Part shown: positions 8,427 through 18,533 of the stretch, piece after piece
How the letters are laid out: each line of letters starts with the position of its first letter
How positions within the stretch are numbered: the stretch's first letter is position 1
Assembly: GCA_902588635.1 (NCBI GenBank)
Contig: CACIPW010000001.1
Span: 43,774 to 107,773, forward strand
DNA length: 64,000 bases
Direction of reading: 5' to 3'
From: an uncultured Pelagibacteraceae bacterium
Lineage (GTDB): Bacteria > Pseudomonadota > Alphaproteobacteria > Pelagibacterales > Pelagibacteraceae
The notes under the pieces: model-generated
The model's database searches: none
Seen by the model: the letters and a program-made list of their open reading frames with translations, nothing else
What the model was told of the DNA's origin: nothing
Translations under genes and position numbers: made by a program

Positions 8427-8873
8427 ATGTTAAAATTAAGATTATCTATGGGGGGAACAAAAAAAAGACCCGTATATAAAATAGTGGTTGCGGACAGCAG
8501 ATTCGCAAGAGATGGAAGATTTATAGAAAAACTTGGTTTTTTTAATCCGCTATTACCAAAAGAAAAAAAAGAAAGAGTTGGCTTAGAAACTGATAGAATT
8601 AAATATTGGCTAGGACAAGGAGCGCAACCTACAACTAGAGTTGCAAGAATTCTTGGAGAAAACCAGCTAATGTCAATGCCAGCTAAAGGAAACAATCCTC
8701 AAAAGGCAATTCCAAAAAAAGATAGAAAGAAAAAAGATGAAAAAGCACCTTCTGGTGATGCACCTAAGGAAGAAGCCAAAAAAGCAGAAGCACCTAAGGA
8801 AGAAGCTAAAAAAGCAGAAGCACCTAAGGAAGAAGCTAAAAAAGCAGAAGCACCTAAGGAAGAAAAAAAATAA
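8427..8873 (+). CDS. rpsP: Ribosomal protein S16 with repetitive charged tail
   Basis: 148 residues. The first 80 or so are a normal S16 ([20 protein letters not shown], later LGFFNPLLP and WLGQGAQPT), a small-subunit assembly protein. The rest is a Lys/Glu/Ala/Pro extension made of a 10-residue unit, [10 protein letters not shown], repeated 3.6 times and encoded by an exact 30-base tandem repeat. The extension nearly doubles the usual 80-90 residue length and should be disordered. It follows ffh by 10 bases with a strong ribosome-binding site and precedes trmD by 3 bases. rimM, normally found between rpsP and trmD, is absent from this place. Confidence 0.96.
   Translation: MLKLRLSMGGTKKRPVYKIVVADSRFARDGRFIEKLGFFNPLLPKEKKERVGLETDRIKYWLGQGAQPTTRVARILGENQLMSMPAKGNNPQKAIPKKDRKKKDEKAPSGDAPKEEAKKAEAPKEEAKKAEAPKEEAKKAEAPKEEKK
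8760..8867 (+). repeat. 30-bp tandem repeat inside rpsP, 3.6 copies
   Basis: The units start at 8760, 8790, 8820 and 8850 (the last partial). They differ by one base (GCC versus GCT at the seventh codon of unit 1). The period is a multiple of three, so the copy number can change without a frameshift. The near identity points to recent expansion by slippage or unequal recombination. Confidence 0.95.
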
Positions 8874-8876
8874 TTT

Positions 8877-9563
8877 ATGTGGCAAGCGCAAATATTTACT
8901 TTGTATCCAGAATTTTTTCCTGGTCCTTTATCAAAAGGACTTTATGGAAAAGCATTAGAAAAAAAAATGTGGAATTTAAAAGTTGTAAATATAAGAGATG
9001 CTGCGGAAGACAAACATAAAACTGTTGACGATACACCATTTGGAGGAGGAGCTGGAATGCTTTTGAAAGCTGATATTTTGGCAAAATCCATTGATAGTAA
9101 TTTACAAGATGGAAGTAGAATTTTTTATTTATCTCCAAAAGGAAAAAAATTTGATCAAAAATTTGCAAAAGAACTTTCAAAGGAAAAATCAATAAATTTA
9201 ATTTGTGGACACTTCGAAGGAGTTGATGAAAGACTATTATCCACAAGAAACATTGAAGAAATAAGCATTGGAGATTTTATTTTGTCTGGTGGAGAGTCTG
9301 CCGCTTTTGTAATAATTGATAGTATTCTTAGATTATTACCTGGAATTTTAGGAAATGATTTATCAAAAGAAAATGAAAGTTTTGAAAATGGATTATTAGA
9401 ATATCCACAATATACAAAACCTCAAATTTGGGAGAAAAAAGGCATTCCTGAAGTCTTATTATCAGGCGATCATGCTAAAATTAAAGACTGGCGTTTGTCT
9501 CAATCTGAGGCTATAACACGCGTCCGAAGACCAGATTTATGGCAAAAATATAAAAAGAACTAA
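8877..9563 (+). CDS. trmD: tRNA (guanine-N1)-methyltransferase TrmD
   Basis: A 228-residue SPOUT-family enzyme that methylates G37 of tRNAs using SAM, preventing +1 frameshifts. Seen: [15 protein letters not shown] at the N-terminus, the substrate loop [15 protein letters not shown] near residue 53, [14 protein letters not shown] near 105 and the trefoil-knot SAM site [14 protein letters not shown] near 131. The C-terminal helical domain ends RRPDLW. The length is normal. It starts 3 bases after rpsP, and rplS follows at once, giving rpsP-trmD-rplS. Confidence 0.97.
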   Translation: MWQAQIFTLYPEFFPGPLSKGLYGKALEKKMWNLKVVNIRDAAEDKHKTVDDTPFGGGAGMLLKADILAKSIDSNLQDGSRIFYLSPKGKKFDQKFAKELSKEKSINLICGHFEGVDERLLSTRNIEEISIGDFILSGGESAAFVIIDSILRLLPGILGNDLSKENESFENGLLEYPQYTKPQIWEKKGIPEVLLSGDHAKIKDWRLSQSEAITRVRRPDLWQKYKKN

Positions 9564-9579
9564 CTTGATAAATATTACA

Positions 9580-10089
9580 ATGAAAACAATTGAAGAAATT
9601 AATAATTTGAATGTTAAAAAAATTCAGGCTGAGAAAAAATTACCACAATTTTTTCCAGGAGATATTGTTAAAGTTGGAGTTAGAATTACAGAAGGAAAGA
9701 GAGACAGAATTCAATATTTTGAAGGTGTTTGTATTGCAAAGAAAAGTCGTGATATTAACTCTTCTTTTACAGTAAGAAAAATTTCTTTTGGTGAAGGTGT
9801 TGAAAGAACTTTTGCTCTATACAGCCCAATAGTTGATTCTATAAAAGTTATAAGATCAGGAGAAGTTAGAAGAGCAAAATTGTATTATTTAAGAGATAGA
9901 ACTGGAAAATCTGCAAGAATCACTGAAAAAATTAAAAAGAAAATAGGAATAGAAGTTGATACCAAACCTGAAACTGTAAATGAAGAAAATGTGGCTCCAG
10001 TTGCTTCTGGAACAGATTTAAAGGATGATAACAAAAAAGCAGAAATTCAACCAGAGCCAAAGAAAGAAAGTTCTAAAGAAAAAAAATAA
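9580..10089 (+). CDS. rplS: Ribosomal protein L19 with charged tail
   Basis: A large-subunit protein at the 30S/50S interface. The core is seen as [20 protein letters not shown], then [28 protein letters not shown] and [16 protein letters not shown] place the start at the ATG at 9580 (169 residues). A TTG at 9565 would add five residues and sits one base after the trmD stop. The last 45 or so residues are an acidic/basic low-complexity tail (ending KKESSKEKK) beyond the normal end of L19, similar in character to the tail on S16 two genes upstream. Confidence 0.95.
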   Translation: MKTIEEINNLNVKKIQAEKKLPQFFPGDIVKVGVRITEGKRDRIQYFEGVCIAKKSRDINSSFTVRKISFGEGVERTFALYSPIVDSIKVIRSGEVRRAKLYYLRDRTGKSARITEKIKKKIGIEVDTKPETVNEENVAPVASGTDLKDDNKKAEIQPEPKKESSKEKK

Positions 10090-10100
10090 TTTTTTTTTCA

Positions 10101-11504
10101 ATGTCACTAACACTTTACGATAAAATTTGGAATGAACATTTAGTTCATCAACAAGACGATGGTACTGCTTTGTTATTTGTTGATAGACATTTAATACATG
10201 AAGTTACAAGTCCGCAAGCTTTTGAAGGCTTAAGAAATTCAAATAGAAAAGTAAGACAGCCACACTTAACATTAGCTGTTGCAGATCATAATGTTCCAAC
10301 AACTGATAGAAGTAAAGGAATAGATGATAAAGAATCTAAAATACAAGTGGATACTTTAGAAACTAACTGTAAAGAATTTGGTATTCAACTTTTTGGAATG
10401 AGCGATAAACGTCAAGGCATTGTTCATATAATTGGTCCAGAACAGGGCTTTACTCAGCCCGGTACGGTAATTGTATGTGGTGATAGCCATACAGCTACTC
10501 ACGGAGCTTTCGGAGCTTTAGCTTTTGGCATTGGAACATCTGAGGTTGAACATGTATTAGCAACACAAACACTAGTTCAAAAAAAAGCAAAAAATTTTAG
10601 AATTAATGTAAATGGTAAGCTTCCTATTGGAGTAACATCAAAAGATGTAATTTTACAAATTATTGGAAAAATTGGAACCGCCGGAGGCACAGGCAGCGTT
10701 ATTGAATATTCTGGAAGTTTAATAACTTCTCTAAGCGTTGAACAAAGAATGACAATTTGCAACATGACTATTGAAGGTGGTGCAAGAGCAGGACTTATAG
10801 AACCTGATCAAAAAATTTTTGATTATTTAAAAGATAAACCAATGTCTCCAAAAAAAGAAAACTGGGACAAAGCAGTAGATTACTGGAAAAATTTAAAATC
10901 AGATAAAGATGCTAAGTTTGATAAAGAGGTTAATTTAAAAGCCGAAGAAATTATACCAATGGTGACATGGGGCACTTCTCCCCAAGATGTAATTACTATT
11001 GAAGGCAAAGTTCCTAATCCAATTAATGAAAAAGATTCAGATAAAAAAAATTCAATGGAAAGATCATTAAAATATATGGGTCTAAAACCTGATACTGCTG
11101 CAAAAGATATAAAGATTGACAAAGTTTTTATTGGTAGTTGCACAAATGGAAGAATTGAAGATTTAAGAGAAGCGGCAAAAATATTAAAGGACAAAAAGAA
11201 AGCAGGTCACGTTCATGCAATGGTAGTTCCGGGATCAGGATTAGTTAAACAACAAGCCGAGCAAGAGGGATTGGATAAGATTTTTATTAACTCGGGATTT
11301 GAATGGAGAGAACCAGGGTGTTCTATGTGTCTTGCAATGAATGCTGATAAATTAAAACCTGAAGAAAGATGTGCATCTACTTCCAATAGAAATTTTGAAG
11401 GGAGACAAGGTCGAGGAGGAAGAACTCATTTAGTTAGTCCTGGAATGGCAGCAGCAGCAGCTATATCAGGAAACCTTGATGACGTCAGAAAGTATCAAAA
11501 TTAA
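10101..11504 (+). CDS. leuC: 3-isopropylmalate dehydratase large subunit
   Basis: A 467-residue aconitase-family subunit that, with LeuD, isomerises 2- to 3-isopropylmalate in leucine synthesis. The [4Fe-4S] cysteines are visible in [13 protein letters not shown] (about residue 347) and GCSMCLAMN (about 407 and 410). Other family motifs include [14 protein letters not shown] and EGGARAGLI. The length is normal. It is followed directly by leuD with zero spacing, and leuB then overlaps leuD, so leuCDB is one operon. It begins 11 bases after rplS, suggesting co-transcription with ribosomal genes. Confidence 0.97.
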   Translation: MSLTLYDKIWNEHLVHQQDDGTALLFVDRHLIHEVTSPQAFEGLRNSNRKVRQPHLTLAVADHNVPTTDRSKGIDDKESKIQVDTLETNCKEFGIQLFGMSDKRQGIVHIIGPEQGFTQPGTVIVCGDSHTATHGAFGALAFGIGTSEVEHVLATQTLVQKKAKNFRINVNGKLPIGVTSKDVILQIIGKIGTAGGTGSVIEYSGSLITSLSVEQRMTICNMTIEGGARAGLIEPDQKIFDYLKDKPMSPKKENWDKAVDYWKNLKSDKDAKFDKEVNLKAEEIIPMVTWGTSPQDVITIEGKVPNPINEKDSDKKNSMERSLKYMGLKPDTAAKDIKIDKVFIGSCTNGRIEDLREAAKILKDKKKAGHVHAMVVPGSGLVKQQAEQEGLDKIFINSGFEWREPGCSMCLAMNADKLKPEERCASTSNRNFEGRQGRGGRTHLVSPGMAAAAAISGNLDDVRKYQN

Positions 11505-12116
11505 ATGCAAAAATTTACTTCCATAAAAGGTGTGCCTACATATTTACCAATTGTAAATATAGACACTGATATGATTATTCCGAAACAGTTTTTAAAAACT
11601 ATAAAAAGAACAGGGCTGGGAAAAAATTTATTTTTTGAATTAAGATATGATGAAAAAGGAAATGAGATTAAAGATTTTATTCTTAATCAAAAACCACACA
11701 ATAATTCAAAAATATTAATTACTGGAAAAAATTTTGGTTGTGGATCTTCAAGAGAACATGCCCCTTGGGCGTTACTAGATTTTGGAATAACTTGCGTCAT
11801 AAGTTCAAGTTATGCAGACATTTTCTATAACAATTGTTTTAAAAATGGAATTTTGCCTATTATTTTAAAAGAAGAAAAAATAAAGGAACTATCAGAGTAT
11901 TCCAGCAGAAAAGAAGAAATATCAGTTGATTTAAAAGAGCAAAAGATTATTTATGGTAATAATGCAGTTGAATTTGATATTGATCCATTTAAAAAAAAAT
12001 GTTTATTAGAAGGATTGGACGATATTGCGCTTTCTTTAGAAAGATCAGATAAAATAACTTCTTTTGAAAAAGATTTAAAAAATAAAAAACCATGGATATT
12101 TAATGATCAAAGTTAA
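11505..12116 (+). CDS. leuD: 3-isopropylmalate dehydratase small subunit
   Basis: A 203-residue swivel-domain subunit that pairs with LeuC. Seen: [20 protein letters not shown] near the N-terminus and the hallmark [17 protein letters not shown] near residue 73, followed by [19 protein letters not shown]. The length is typical. The ATG directly follows the leuC TAA, and the 3' end overlaps leuB by 14 bases. Confidence 0.97.
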   Translation: MQKFTSIKGVPTYLPIVNIDTDMIIPKQFLKTIKRTGLGKNLFFELRYDEKGNEIKDFILNQKPHNNSKILITGKNFGCGSSREHAPWALLDFGITCVISSSYADIFYNNCFKNGILPIILKEEKIKELSEYSSRKEEISVDLKEQKIIYGNNAVEFDIDPFKKKCLLEGLDDIALSLERSDKITSFEKDLKNKKPWIFNDQS

Positions 12117-13209
12117 AAAAAGAAAAATTTTACTTTTGCCCGGAGATGGTGTTGGACCAGAGGTAATTCATGAGATCAAAAAAATTATTACATGGCTTAA
12201 CTCAAAAAAATCTTTAGATTTTGAAATAGATGAAGATTTAGCCGGAGGGGTATCTTATGACAAGCATGGAACCCCAATTACAGATGAAGTTTTTTATAAA
12301 GCTTTGGAGAGTGAAGTTGTAATGTTAGGTGCTGTTGGAGGTCCCAAGTGGGACAATCTTGAGTTTTCAAAAAAACCTGAAAGAGCATTATTAAAATTAA
12401 GAAAAGAATTAAAATTATTTGCGAATTTAAGGCCAGCAATATGTTTTAAACAATTAGTTGATGCGTCTACTCTTAAACCTGAAATTGTTTCGGGCTTAGA
12501 TATCATGATTGTAAGAGAGCTTACTGGAGGAATATATTTTGGTGAACCAAGAGGAATTAAACCTATAGATAACGGTGAAAGAAAAGGAGTTAATACTCAT
12601 ACTTACACTAGTAGTGAAATTATAAGAGTGGCAAAAGTTGCTTTTGATTTAGCTAAAAAAAGATCAAATAAAGTTACATCTTGTGAAAAGTCAAATGTAA
12701 TGGAAGCAGGCCAACTTTGGAAAGAAGAAGTTCAGGCACTACATGATAAAGAGTATAAAGAAATAGAATTAAATCATATGCTTGCTGACAATTGTGCAAT
12801 GCAATTATTAAGAAACCCTAAACAGTTTGATGTCATTGTAACAGACAACTTATTTGGTGACATGTTGTCAGATCAGGCCTCAATGTTAACCGGTTCATTA
12901 GGCCTTTTACCTTCAGCATCACTTGGTGCAAAAAATAAAGATGGTGAAATGAGAGCAATGTATGAACCTATACATGGTTCAGCTCCAGATATAGCTGGCA
13001 AAGGAATAGCCAACCCAATAGCAACAATTTTAAGTTTTGCAATGGCACTAAGGTATTCGCTAGACCTAGATAAAGAAGCGGATAATTTAGAAAAGGCAGT
13101 ACAAGATGTGTTAAATGATGGGTTAAGAACAAAAGATATTATATCCAAAGGCAAGAAGGAAGTATCAACATCACAAATGGGCGATGCTATAATTTCAAAA
13201 TTGCAATAA
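12103..13209 (+). CDS. leuB: 3-isopropylmalate dehydrogenase
   Basis: A 368-residue NAD-dependent beta-decarboxylating dehydrogenase, the third step after 2-isopropylmalate in leucine synthesis. Seen: [11 protein letters not shown] near residue 10, the substrate-binding [19 protein letters not shown] region near 90-110, [17 protein letters not shown] near 135, the [17 protein letters not shown] metal/substrate loop and [14 protein letters not shown] for the cofactor. The start overlaps leuD by 14 bases, so coupling is likely. The 26-base gap to dmdC shows no terminator, so the DMSP genes may share the transcript. Confidence 0.97.
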   Translation: MIKVKKRKILLLPGDGVGPEVIHEIKKIITWLNSKKSLDFEIDEDLAGGVSYDKHGTPITDEVFYKALESEVVMLGAVGGPKWDNLEFSKKPERALLKLRKELKLFANLRPAICFKQLVDASTLKPEIVSGLDIMIVRELTGGIYFGEPRGIKPIDNGERKGVNTHTYTSSEIIRVAKVAFDLAKKRSNKVTSCEKSNVMEAGQLWKEEVQALHDKEYKEIELNHMLADNCAMQLLRNPKQFDVIVTDNLFGDMLSDQASMLTGSLGLLPSASLGAKNKDGEMRAMYEPIHGSAPDIAGKGIANPIATILSFAMALRYSLDLDKEADNLEKAVQDVLNDGLRTKDIISKGKKEVSTSQMGDAIISKLQ

Positions 13210-13235
13210 TTAATCATTTATTCTAAACTTCTGAA

Positions 13236-15002
13236 ATGCCAAATTACACTGCTCCAGTAGAAGATATGATGTTTCTTTTCGACAAATTAAGAAATAACAA
13301 ACATTATAATGAAATTGAAAAATACAAAGAGGTTAACTCTGAATTGGTTAAAAATATTTTAGAAGAAGCGGCTAAAATTAATCAAAATTTAATCCTTCCT
13401 CTTGCAAAAACTGGAGACGAAAACCCTACAGTTTTAGAAAATGGAGTTGTTAGGACTCCACCTGGCTATAAAGAGGCGTATAAAAAATTTATTGAGGGCG
13501 GCTGGACATCTTTATCTTGTGATCCTAAATATGGAGGACAAGGTATGCCTAGAACTGTAAGTGCATTTTTCGATGAAATGATATCATCGTCTAGTCTCGC
13601 ATTTAAGCTTTATAGCGAATTAACACTCGGTGCCTATAATTGCATTCATTATCATGCAACAGATGAAATAAAAGACAAGTACCTCCCAAAAATGGTTGAA
13701 GGAAAATGGAGTGGGACAATGTGTTTAACTGAGCCAGTATGTGGCACTGACCTTGGGCTGCTTAAAACAAAAGCAACAGAGCAACCTGACGGAACTTTTA
13801 AAATAACCGGACAAAAAATATTTATTACCTCAGGCGATCATGATCTTACAGAAAATATTGTACATCTGGTAATTGCAAGAGCTTCAGACTCACCGCCAGG
13901 CACAAAAGGAATAAGTTTATTTTTGGTACCAAAATTTATAGTTAAAGATGATGGAACAATTGGATCAAGAAATGGAGTATCTACAGGATCCATAGAAACA
14001 AAAATGGGAATAAAAGGGTCAGCTACTTGTGTGTTAAATTTTGATGAAGCAAGCGGTTATATGATTGGCCCAAAAAATAAAGGACTAAGCCAAATGTTTA
14101 CAATGATGAATTTAGAAAGAATTGTTGTGGGCATTCAAGGCTTAGGATTGTCAGAAATTGCTTACCAAAATTCATTAAACTATGCAAAAGAAAGAAAACA
14201 AGGAAAAAGTAATAATAATAAATCACAAAATGGAGGTGCGGATTTAATTATTGAACATGCAGATATTAGAAAATCTTTGTTAAATATGAAATCAATAATA
14301 GAAGGAGAAAGAGCTTTGTGTTTCTGGTTATCACAACAAACCGAAGTTAGCTTGAATCATAGTGATCCAAAAATTAAGGAAGAAGCATCTGATTTGGTTT
14401 CATTAATGACGCCAGTTGTAAAATCTTTATTTTCAGATATGGGAATGGAAATAACAAGCGATGCAATGCAGATATATGGTGGATATGGCTACACCAAAGA
14501 CCAAGGAATTGAGCAATTATATAGAGATAATAGAATAACCCCGATTTACGAGGGAACTAACTCTGTACAAGCAATTGATTTAGTTTTTAGAAAATTAGTA
14601 AATAAGAACGGAGATGTAATTAATAATTATATTAAAATGATCAAGGGCGATTTAAATGATAATAACGATAATTTAAAACCATTTATAGAAAAATTGAAAA
14701 TATATATTGAAAAATTAAATATTTTTTCAAACTGGATGAAGGAAAAGATAAAAAATTCAAAAGATGATGCAAACGCAGCTTCAAATGACTATTTAAGAGT
14801 ACTTGGTTATGTTGCAATTGGGTATTCGTGGCTTAAAGTATTGGAGGTTAGTTATGAGGATTATTCAAATAACAAAGATTTTTACGAAGACAAAATTCAA
14901 ACAGCAAATTTCTTTTTTAATAGAGTATTGCCCAGAGTAGAAAGTCATTACTTGTCTGCAACTACTGGAAGTAAATATATAATGGATTTTAAATTTAATT
15001 AA
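13236..15002 (+). CDS. dmdC: 3-methylmercaptopropionyl-CoA dehydrogenase (DmdC)
   Basis: A 588-residue acyl-CoA dehydrogenase of the long AidB/DmdC type. In the DMSP demethylation route it oxidises methylmercaptopropionyl-CoA to methylthioacryloyl-CoA using FAD. Seen: MCLTEPVCGTDLG near 166, ITGQKIFITSGDHD near 190, the arginine-containing MMNLERIVVGIQG block, QIYGGYGYTKDQGIEQLYRD and the probable catalytic base Glu439 in PIYEGTNSVQA. The extra C-terminal helical domain beyond 450 fits the long subgroup. The specific name rests on context: dmdB, a hydrolase and dmdA follow on the same strand. From sequence alone it would be a general acyl-CoA dehydrogenase. Confidence 0.88.
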   Translation: MPNYTAPVEDMMFLFDKLRNNKHYNEIEKYKEVNSELVKNILEEAAKINQNLILPLAKTGDENPTVLENGVVRTPPGYKEAYKKFIEGGWTSLSCDPKYGGQGMPRTVSAFFDEMISSSSLAFKLYSELTLGAYNCIHYHATDEIKDKYLPKMVEGKWSGTMCLTEPVCGTDLGLLKTKATEQPDGTFKITGQKIFITSGDHDLTENIVHLVIARASDSPPGTKGISLFLVPKFIVKDDGTIGSRNGVSTGSIETKMGIKGSATCVLNFDEASGYMIGPKNKGLSQMFTMMNLERIVVGIQGLGLSEIAYQNSLNYAKERKQGKSNNNKSQNGGADLIIEHADIRKSLLNMKSIIEGERALCFWLSQQTEVSLNHSDPKIKEEASDLVSLMTPVVKSLFSDMGMEITSDAMQIYGGYGYTKDQGIEQLYRDNRITPIYEGTNSVQAIDLVFRKLVNKNGDVINNYIKMIKGDLNDNNDNLKPFIEKLKIYIEKLNIFSNWMKEKIKNSKDDANAASNDYLRVLGYVAIGYSWLKVLEVSYEDYSNNKDFYEDKIQTANFFFNRVLPRVESHYLSATTGSKYIMDFKFN

Positions 15003-15004
15003 TT

Positions 15005-16633
15005 ATGAGTCATTACGAAACAAATTTAAACAAGAATAATGCTAATTTTGTTCCATTAACACCTCTATCTTTTTTACAAAGAGCAAAAGATATTTATCCT
15101 AATTATGAAGCAATCGTATATGAAGATAGAAAATATACTTGGAATGAGGTGTATAAGCGATGTATTAAATTTGCAAGTGCATTAGAAAAAATTGGTATTA
15201 GCAAAGGAGATACAGTTTCATTTTTAGGTTTTAATACTCCTGAAATTTTTGAAGCTCATTATTCTGTTCCTATGACTGGTGGAGTATTAAATACAATTAA
15301 TATTAGATTAGATGCTAAGACTATTGCCTACATTTTAGATCACAGTGATGCCAAGGTGTTGGTTGTGGATAGACAGCTTCATACTGAAGTCAAAAAGGCA
15401 TTAAGTACTATAAAAAAAAAAATTACTATAATTGATATAAATGATAAATATGCAGATCAATCAAAATTAGAAAAAATCGGTGATTTAGAGTATGAAGAAT
15501 TTTTAAATACGGGTGATGAAAATTATATTTGGAAAATGCCAGAAGATGAATGGCAAGCTATTTCATTAAGTTATACTTCTGGAACAACGGGAAATCCAAA
15601 AGGAGTTGTTTATCATCATAGGGGATCATATTTAATGTCTACTGGTAGTGCGGTGGCTTGGGATATGCCTAATAGATTAAATTTTTTAACTATTGTACCA
15701 ATGTTTCATTGTAACGGATGGTGCTACCCTTGGACCGTTCCCATGCTAAATGGAAGAACAATTTGTCTTAGAAATATTGATGTTAAAAAAATATTCGAAC
15801 TAATTGAAAAATATAATGTAACTCATTTTGGAGGAGCACCAATTGTACTAAATATGATTACTGGAGCACCGGAAAGTGATCGTAAAAAATTAAAGCAAAA
15901 AGTTTATGTGTTAACTGCTGGAGCTCCACCACCAAGTATTATTTTTAAAAAAATGAAAAGTCTTGGTTTCGAAGTAATGCATGTTTATGGTTTAACCGAA
16001 ACTTACGGACATGTAACACAATGTGCATGGAATGAGGCATGGGAAGAATTAGAAGAGGAAAAACAAAATGAGATTAAAGCTAGACAAGGAGTAAGATATC
16101 CTAATACAGAAGGTGTAACGATTATGGACCCAGAAACTATGAAGGAAGTTCCAAGGGATGGCAAAACAATTGGTGAGATAATGATAAGAGGAAATGTAGT
16201 AATGAAAGGCTATTTTAAAGATAAGGACGCTACAAATAAAGCAATGAAAGGTGGATGGTTTCACACTGGAGATTTGGCAGTAATGAATCCAGATGGTTAT
16301 GTAAAAATACAAGATAGATCTAAAGACATAATTATATCTGGTGGCGAAAATATATCATCAATTGAGATAGAAAATACATTAGCGAAACATCCTTCCGTAT
16401 CTATTGCCGCAGTAGTGGCAAAACCTGATGAAAAATGGGGAGAAGTACCTTGTGCATTTATAGAAATGGTTAAAGATAAACCAGTTACAGAAAAAGATTT
16501 AATTTCTTTTTGCAAAGAAACTCTTGCAAGTTTTAAAGTTCCCAAAAAAGTTGAATTTTGTGAACTTCCAAAAACATCTACAGGAAAAATCCAAAAATTT
16601 GAATTAAGAAAAAAGGCTAAGGAGTTAAACTGA
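15005..16633 (+). CDS. dmdB: 3-methylmercaptopropionate-CoA ligase (DmdB)
   Basis: A 542-residue ANL-superfamily acyl-CoA synthetase. In this pathway it makes methylmercaptopropionyl-CoA from MMPA, ATP and CoA. Seen: the phosphate loop LSYTSGTTGNPKGVVYHHRG, the VYGLTETYGH motif, WFHTGDLAVMNPDGYVKI hinge region, RSKDIIISGGENISS and the catalytic Lys528 in STGKIQKFELR. The length is as expected for DmdB. It starts 2 bases after dmdC. Assignment to MMPA rather than another acid rests on its place between dmdC and dmdA. The TGA stop forms a CTGA overlap with a possible upstream start of the next gene. Confidence 0.9.
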   Translation: MSHYETNLNKNNANFVPLTPLSFLQRAKDIYPNYEAIVYEDRKYTWNEVYKRCIKFASALEKIGISKGDTVSFLGFNTPEIFEAHYSVPMTGGVLNTINIRLDAKTIAYILDHSDAKVLVVDRQLHTEVKKALSTIKKKITIIDINDKYADQSKLEKIGDLEYEEFLNTGDENYIWKMPEDEWQAISLSYTSGTTGNPKGVVYHHRGSYLMSTGSAVAWDMPNRLNFLTIVPMFHCNGWCYPWTVPMLNGRTICLRNIDVKKIFELIEKYNVTHFGGAPIVLNMITGAPESDRKKLKQKVYVLTAGAPPPSIIFKKMKSLGFEVMHVYGLTETYGHVTQCAWNEAWEELEEEKQNEIKARQGVRYPNTEGVTIMDPETMKEVPRDGKTIGEIMIRGNVVMKGYFKDKDATNKAMKGGWFHTGDLAVMNPDGYVKIQDRSKDIIISGGENISSIEIENTLAKHPSVSIAAVVAKPDEKWGEVPCAFIEMVKDKPVTEKDLISFCKETLASFKVPKKVEFCELPKTSTGKIQKFELRKKAKELN

Positions 16634-16662
16634 ATTTAAACGTCGATAATAAAGACGTATTC

Positions 16663-17412
16663 GTGTCCACTAGCGGCATGAATATTGATAAAAAAAAACC
16701 ATCAATTTTATTGATGCACGGAAGTGGGCTTACGCATATAGTTTGGTCTCTTCATGAGCAATTTTATTCGGCTAATGGATTTAATGTTCTTTCTGTTGAT
16801 CTGCCAGGGCATGGAGAATCTGAAGGACCCTCTTTAAAATCTATTGAAGAAATTTCTGATTGGGTAAAATCTTTAATTAAAGTCTTAAATATTTCTAAAA
16901 TTAGTTTTATGGGGCATTCACAAGGAGGCCTTGTAGGAATTGACTTTGCTTCCAGATATCCAGAATTAATTGATAAGTTGGTTTTGGTTGCTGGGTCAAA
17001 TAAAATGCCAGTCAATAAGGATCTTATAGATTTAGCTGAATCCGGAGATGAGAAAGCAGTTTTGCTAATGATGAAATGGGGCTACGAAGGTTCGAAAGCT
17101 TTTATAGGAGGGAATCCAGTTAAAAAAATTGTAAATTCTGCAAGAGCTATCAGAGAAGTATTAGCAGTAGACTTAAATGCCTGCAATAATTATAAGGATG
17201 GCGAAAATGCAATTAAAAAAATTAATTGTTCAACATTATGTATTTTTGGAGATCTAGATAGAATGGTACCAGTTAAAGTTGGAGTTAAAATGTCAGAGCA
17301 GATACAAAATTGCGAAACTAAAATTATTTCAGATTGTGGTCATATGATACTTTTTGAAAAAGCATTTGAAATGAGAAAATTAGTAAAAGAATTTATACAA
17401 AAAAATAAATGA
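16663..17412 (+). CDS. Alpha/beta hydrolase of the DMSP cluster, function unknown
   Basis: A 249-residue alpha/beta hydrolase with a full triad: oxyanion-hole LLMHGSG near 17, nucleophile Ser86 in [10 protein letters not shown], acid Asp197 or Asp199 in FGDLDRMVP and base His227 in DCGHMILFE. It lies between dmdB and dmdA and overlaps dmdA by 4 bases (ATGA). I use the GTG at 16663, but the frame is open upstream. A CTG at 16630 overlaps the dmdB stop and would add LNLNVDNKDVF, which reads like the missing first beta strand of the fold. Candidate roles are hydrolysis of a CoA thioester or an ester in the MMPA branch. None is established from sequence. Confidence 0.85.
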   Translation: MSTSGMNIDKKKPSILLMHGSGLTHIVWSLHEQFYSANGFNVLSVDLPGHGESEGPSLKSIEEISDWVKSLIKVLNISKISFMGHSQGGLVGIDFASRYPELIDKLVLVAGSNKMPVNKDLIDLAESGDEKAVLLMMKWGYEGSKAFIGGNPVKKIVNSARAIREVLAVDLNACNNYKDGENAIKKINCSTLCIFGDLDRMVPVKVGVKMSEQIQNCETKIISDCGHMILFEKAFEMRKLVKEFIQKNK

Positions 17413-18518
17413 AAAATTATTTTGTTGCAAAATCGAGAAGGCTTAGAAGCACTCCTTATACTTCAAGAATTGAGAATCAAGGCGTAACCGCATACTCAGT
17501 TTATAATCATATGCTTTTGCCCGCTGCGTTTGGGTCGCTAGAAGATTCTTATTATCATCTAAAAGAACATGTGCAGGTTTGGGATGTTGCTGGAGAAAGG
17601 CAAGTTGAAATTTCTGGAAAAGACTCTGGAAAATTAGTTCAATTAATGACTTGTAGGGATCTTTCAAAATCTAATGTAGGAAGATGTTATTACTGCCCAA
17701 TTATTGATGATAAAGCAGGACTGATTAATGATCCTGTAATTTTAAAGTTGGGAGAAGATCGCTGGTGGGTATCAATCGCAGATTCAGATGTAATATTATT
17801 TGCAAAAGGTTTGGCAATTGGAAATAATTTTGACGTTAATATATTTGAGCCCAATGTAGATATATTAGCAGTACAAGGTCCAAAATCTTTCAAACTTATG
17901 GAAAATATATTTGGTAAAAAAATTACCCAAATGAAATTTTTTAGTTTTGATTATTTTGAATTTGCTGGAGCTAAACATTTGATTGCAAGGTCTGGCTGGT
18001 CAAAACAAGGTGGTTATGAAATTTATGTCGAAAATACAGAATCCGGATTAGTTTTGTATGACAAATTATTTGAAGCTGGGAAAGAATTTAACGTAAAACC
18101 CGGATGTCCAAATTTAATTGAGAGAATTGAAAGTGCCCTACTATCATATGGCAACGATATGGACAATAATGACAATCCACTTGAATGTGGTTTGGATAAA
18201 TATGTAAATTTAGATACAGAAGTAAATTTTCTTGGAAAAGAAAAATTAAAAGAAGTTAGAAAAAAAGGTATTACAAGAAAGTTGATGGGAGTAATGATTG
18301 AAGCAAAAGAGATAAATGTATCAAAATCGATTAATCTTACTAATGACAAAAATTCAAAAATTGGCGAGTTAAGATCAGGAGTTTATTCACCACATTTTAA
18401 AAAAGTAATAGGAATTGCAATGCTGGATAAGCCCTATTGTGAAATTTCTCAAACATTTAAAATATCAATAAATGGTGATGTTTTTGAGGGAAAAGTTTGC
18501 GATTTACCTTTCATTTAG
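17409..18518 (+). CDS. dmdA: DMSP demethylase DmdA
   Basis: A 369-residue GcvT-fold, THF-dependent methyltransferase. It moves a methyl group from dimethylsulfoniopropionate to tetrahydrofolate, yielding methylmercaptopropionate. Seen: an N-terminal [18 protein letters not shown] segment, [20 protein letters not shown] near 46, [27 protein letters not shown] near 96, [16 protein letters not shown] and the C-terminal barrel. This combination and the length match the Pelagibacter-type DmdA rather than glycine-cleavage GcvT. There are no gcvH or gcvP neighbours, while dmdB and dmdC lie upstream. It overlaps the hydrolase gene by 4 bases. Methyl-THF from this reaction can feed methionine synthesis or oxidation. 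Confidence 0.93.
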   Translation: MKNYFVAKSRRLRSTPYTSRIENQGVTAYSVYNHMLLPAAFGSLEDSYYHLKEHVQVWDVAGERQVEISGKDSGKLVQLMTCRDLSKSNVGRCYYCPIIDDKAGLINDPVILKLGEDRWWVSIADSDVILFAKGLAIGNNFDVNIFEPNVDILAVQGPKSFKLMENIFGKKITQMKFFSFDYFEFAGAKHLIARSGWSKQGGYEIYVENTESGLVLYDKLFEAGKEFNVKPGCPNLIERIESALLSYGNDMDNNDNPLECGLDKYVNLDTEVNFLGKEKLKEVRKKGITRKLMGVMIEAKEINVSKSINLTNDKNSKIGELRSGVYSPHFKKVIGIAMLDKPYCEISQTFKISINGDVFEGKVCDLPFI

Positions 18519-18533
18519 TATAACTAAATCATC

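Noticed and set aside
8760..8867. CRISPR-like array
   Set aside because: The repeats are contiguous with no spacers, in frame within rpsP, and no cas genes are present.
8673..8891. Cys/Phe-rich ORF on the minus strand over rpsP
   Set aside because: It is the reverse reading of the Lys/Glu repeat and has no family resemblance. The rpsP reading is certain.
17409..18518. Glycine cleavage T protein GcvT
   Set aside because: The fold is the same, but there are no gcvH or gcvP neighbours, the N-terminal and central motifs fit DmdA, and dmdB and dmdC are adjacent.
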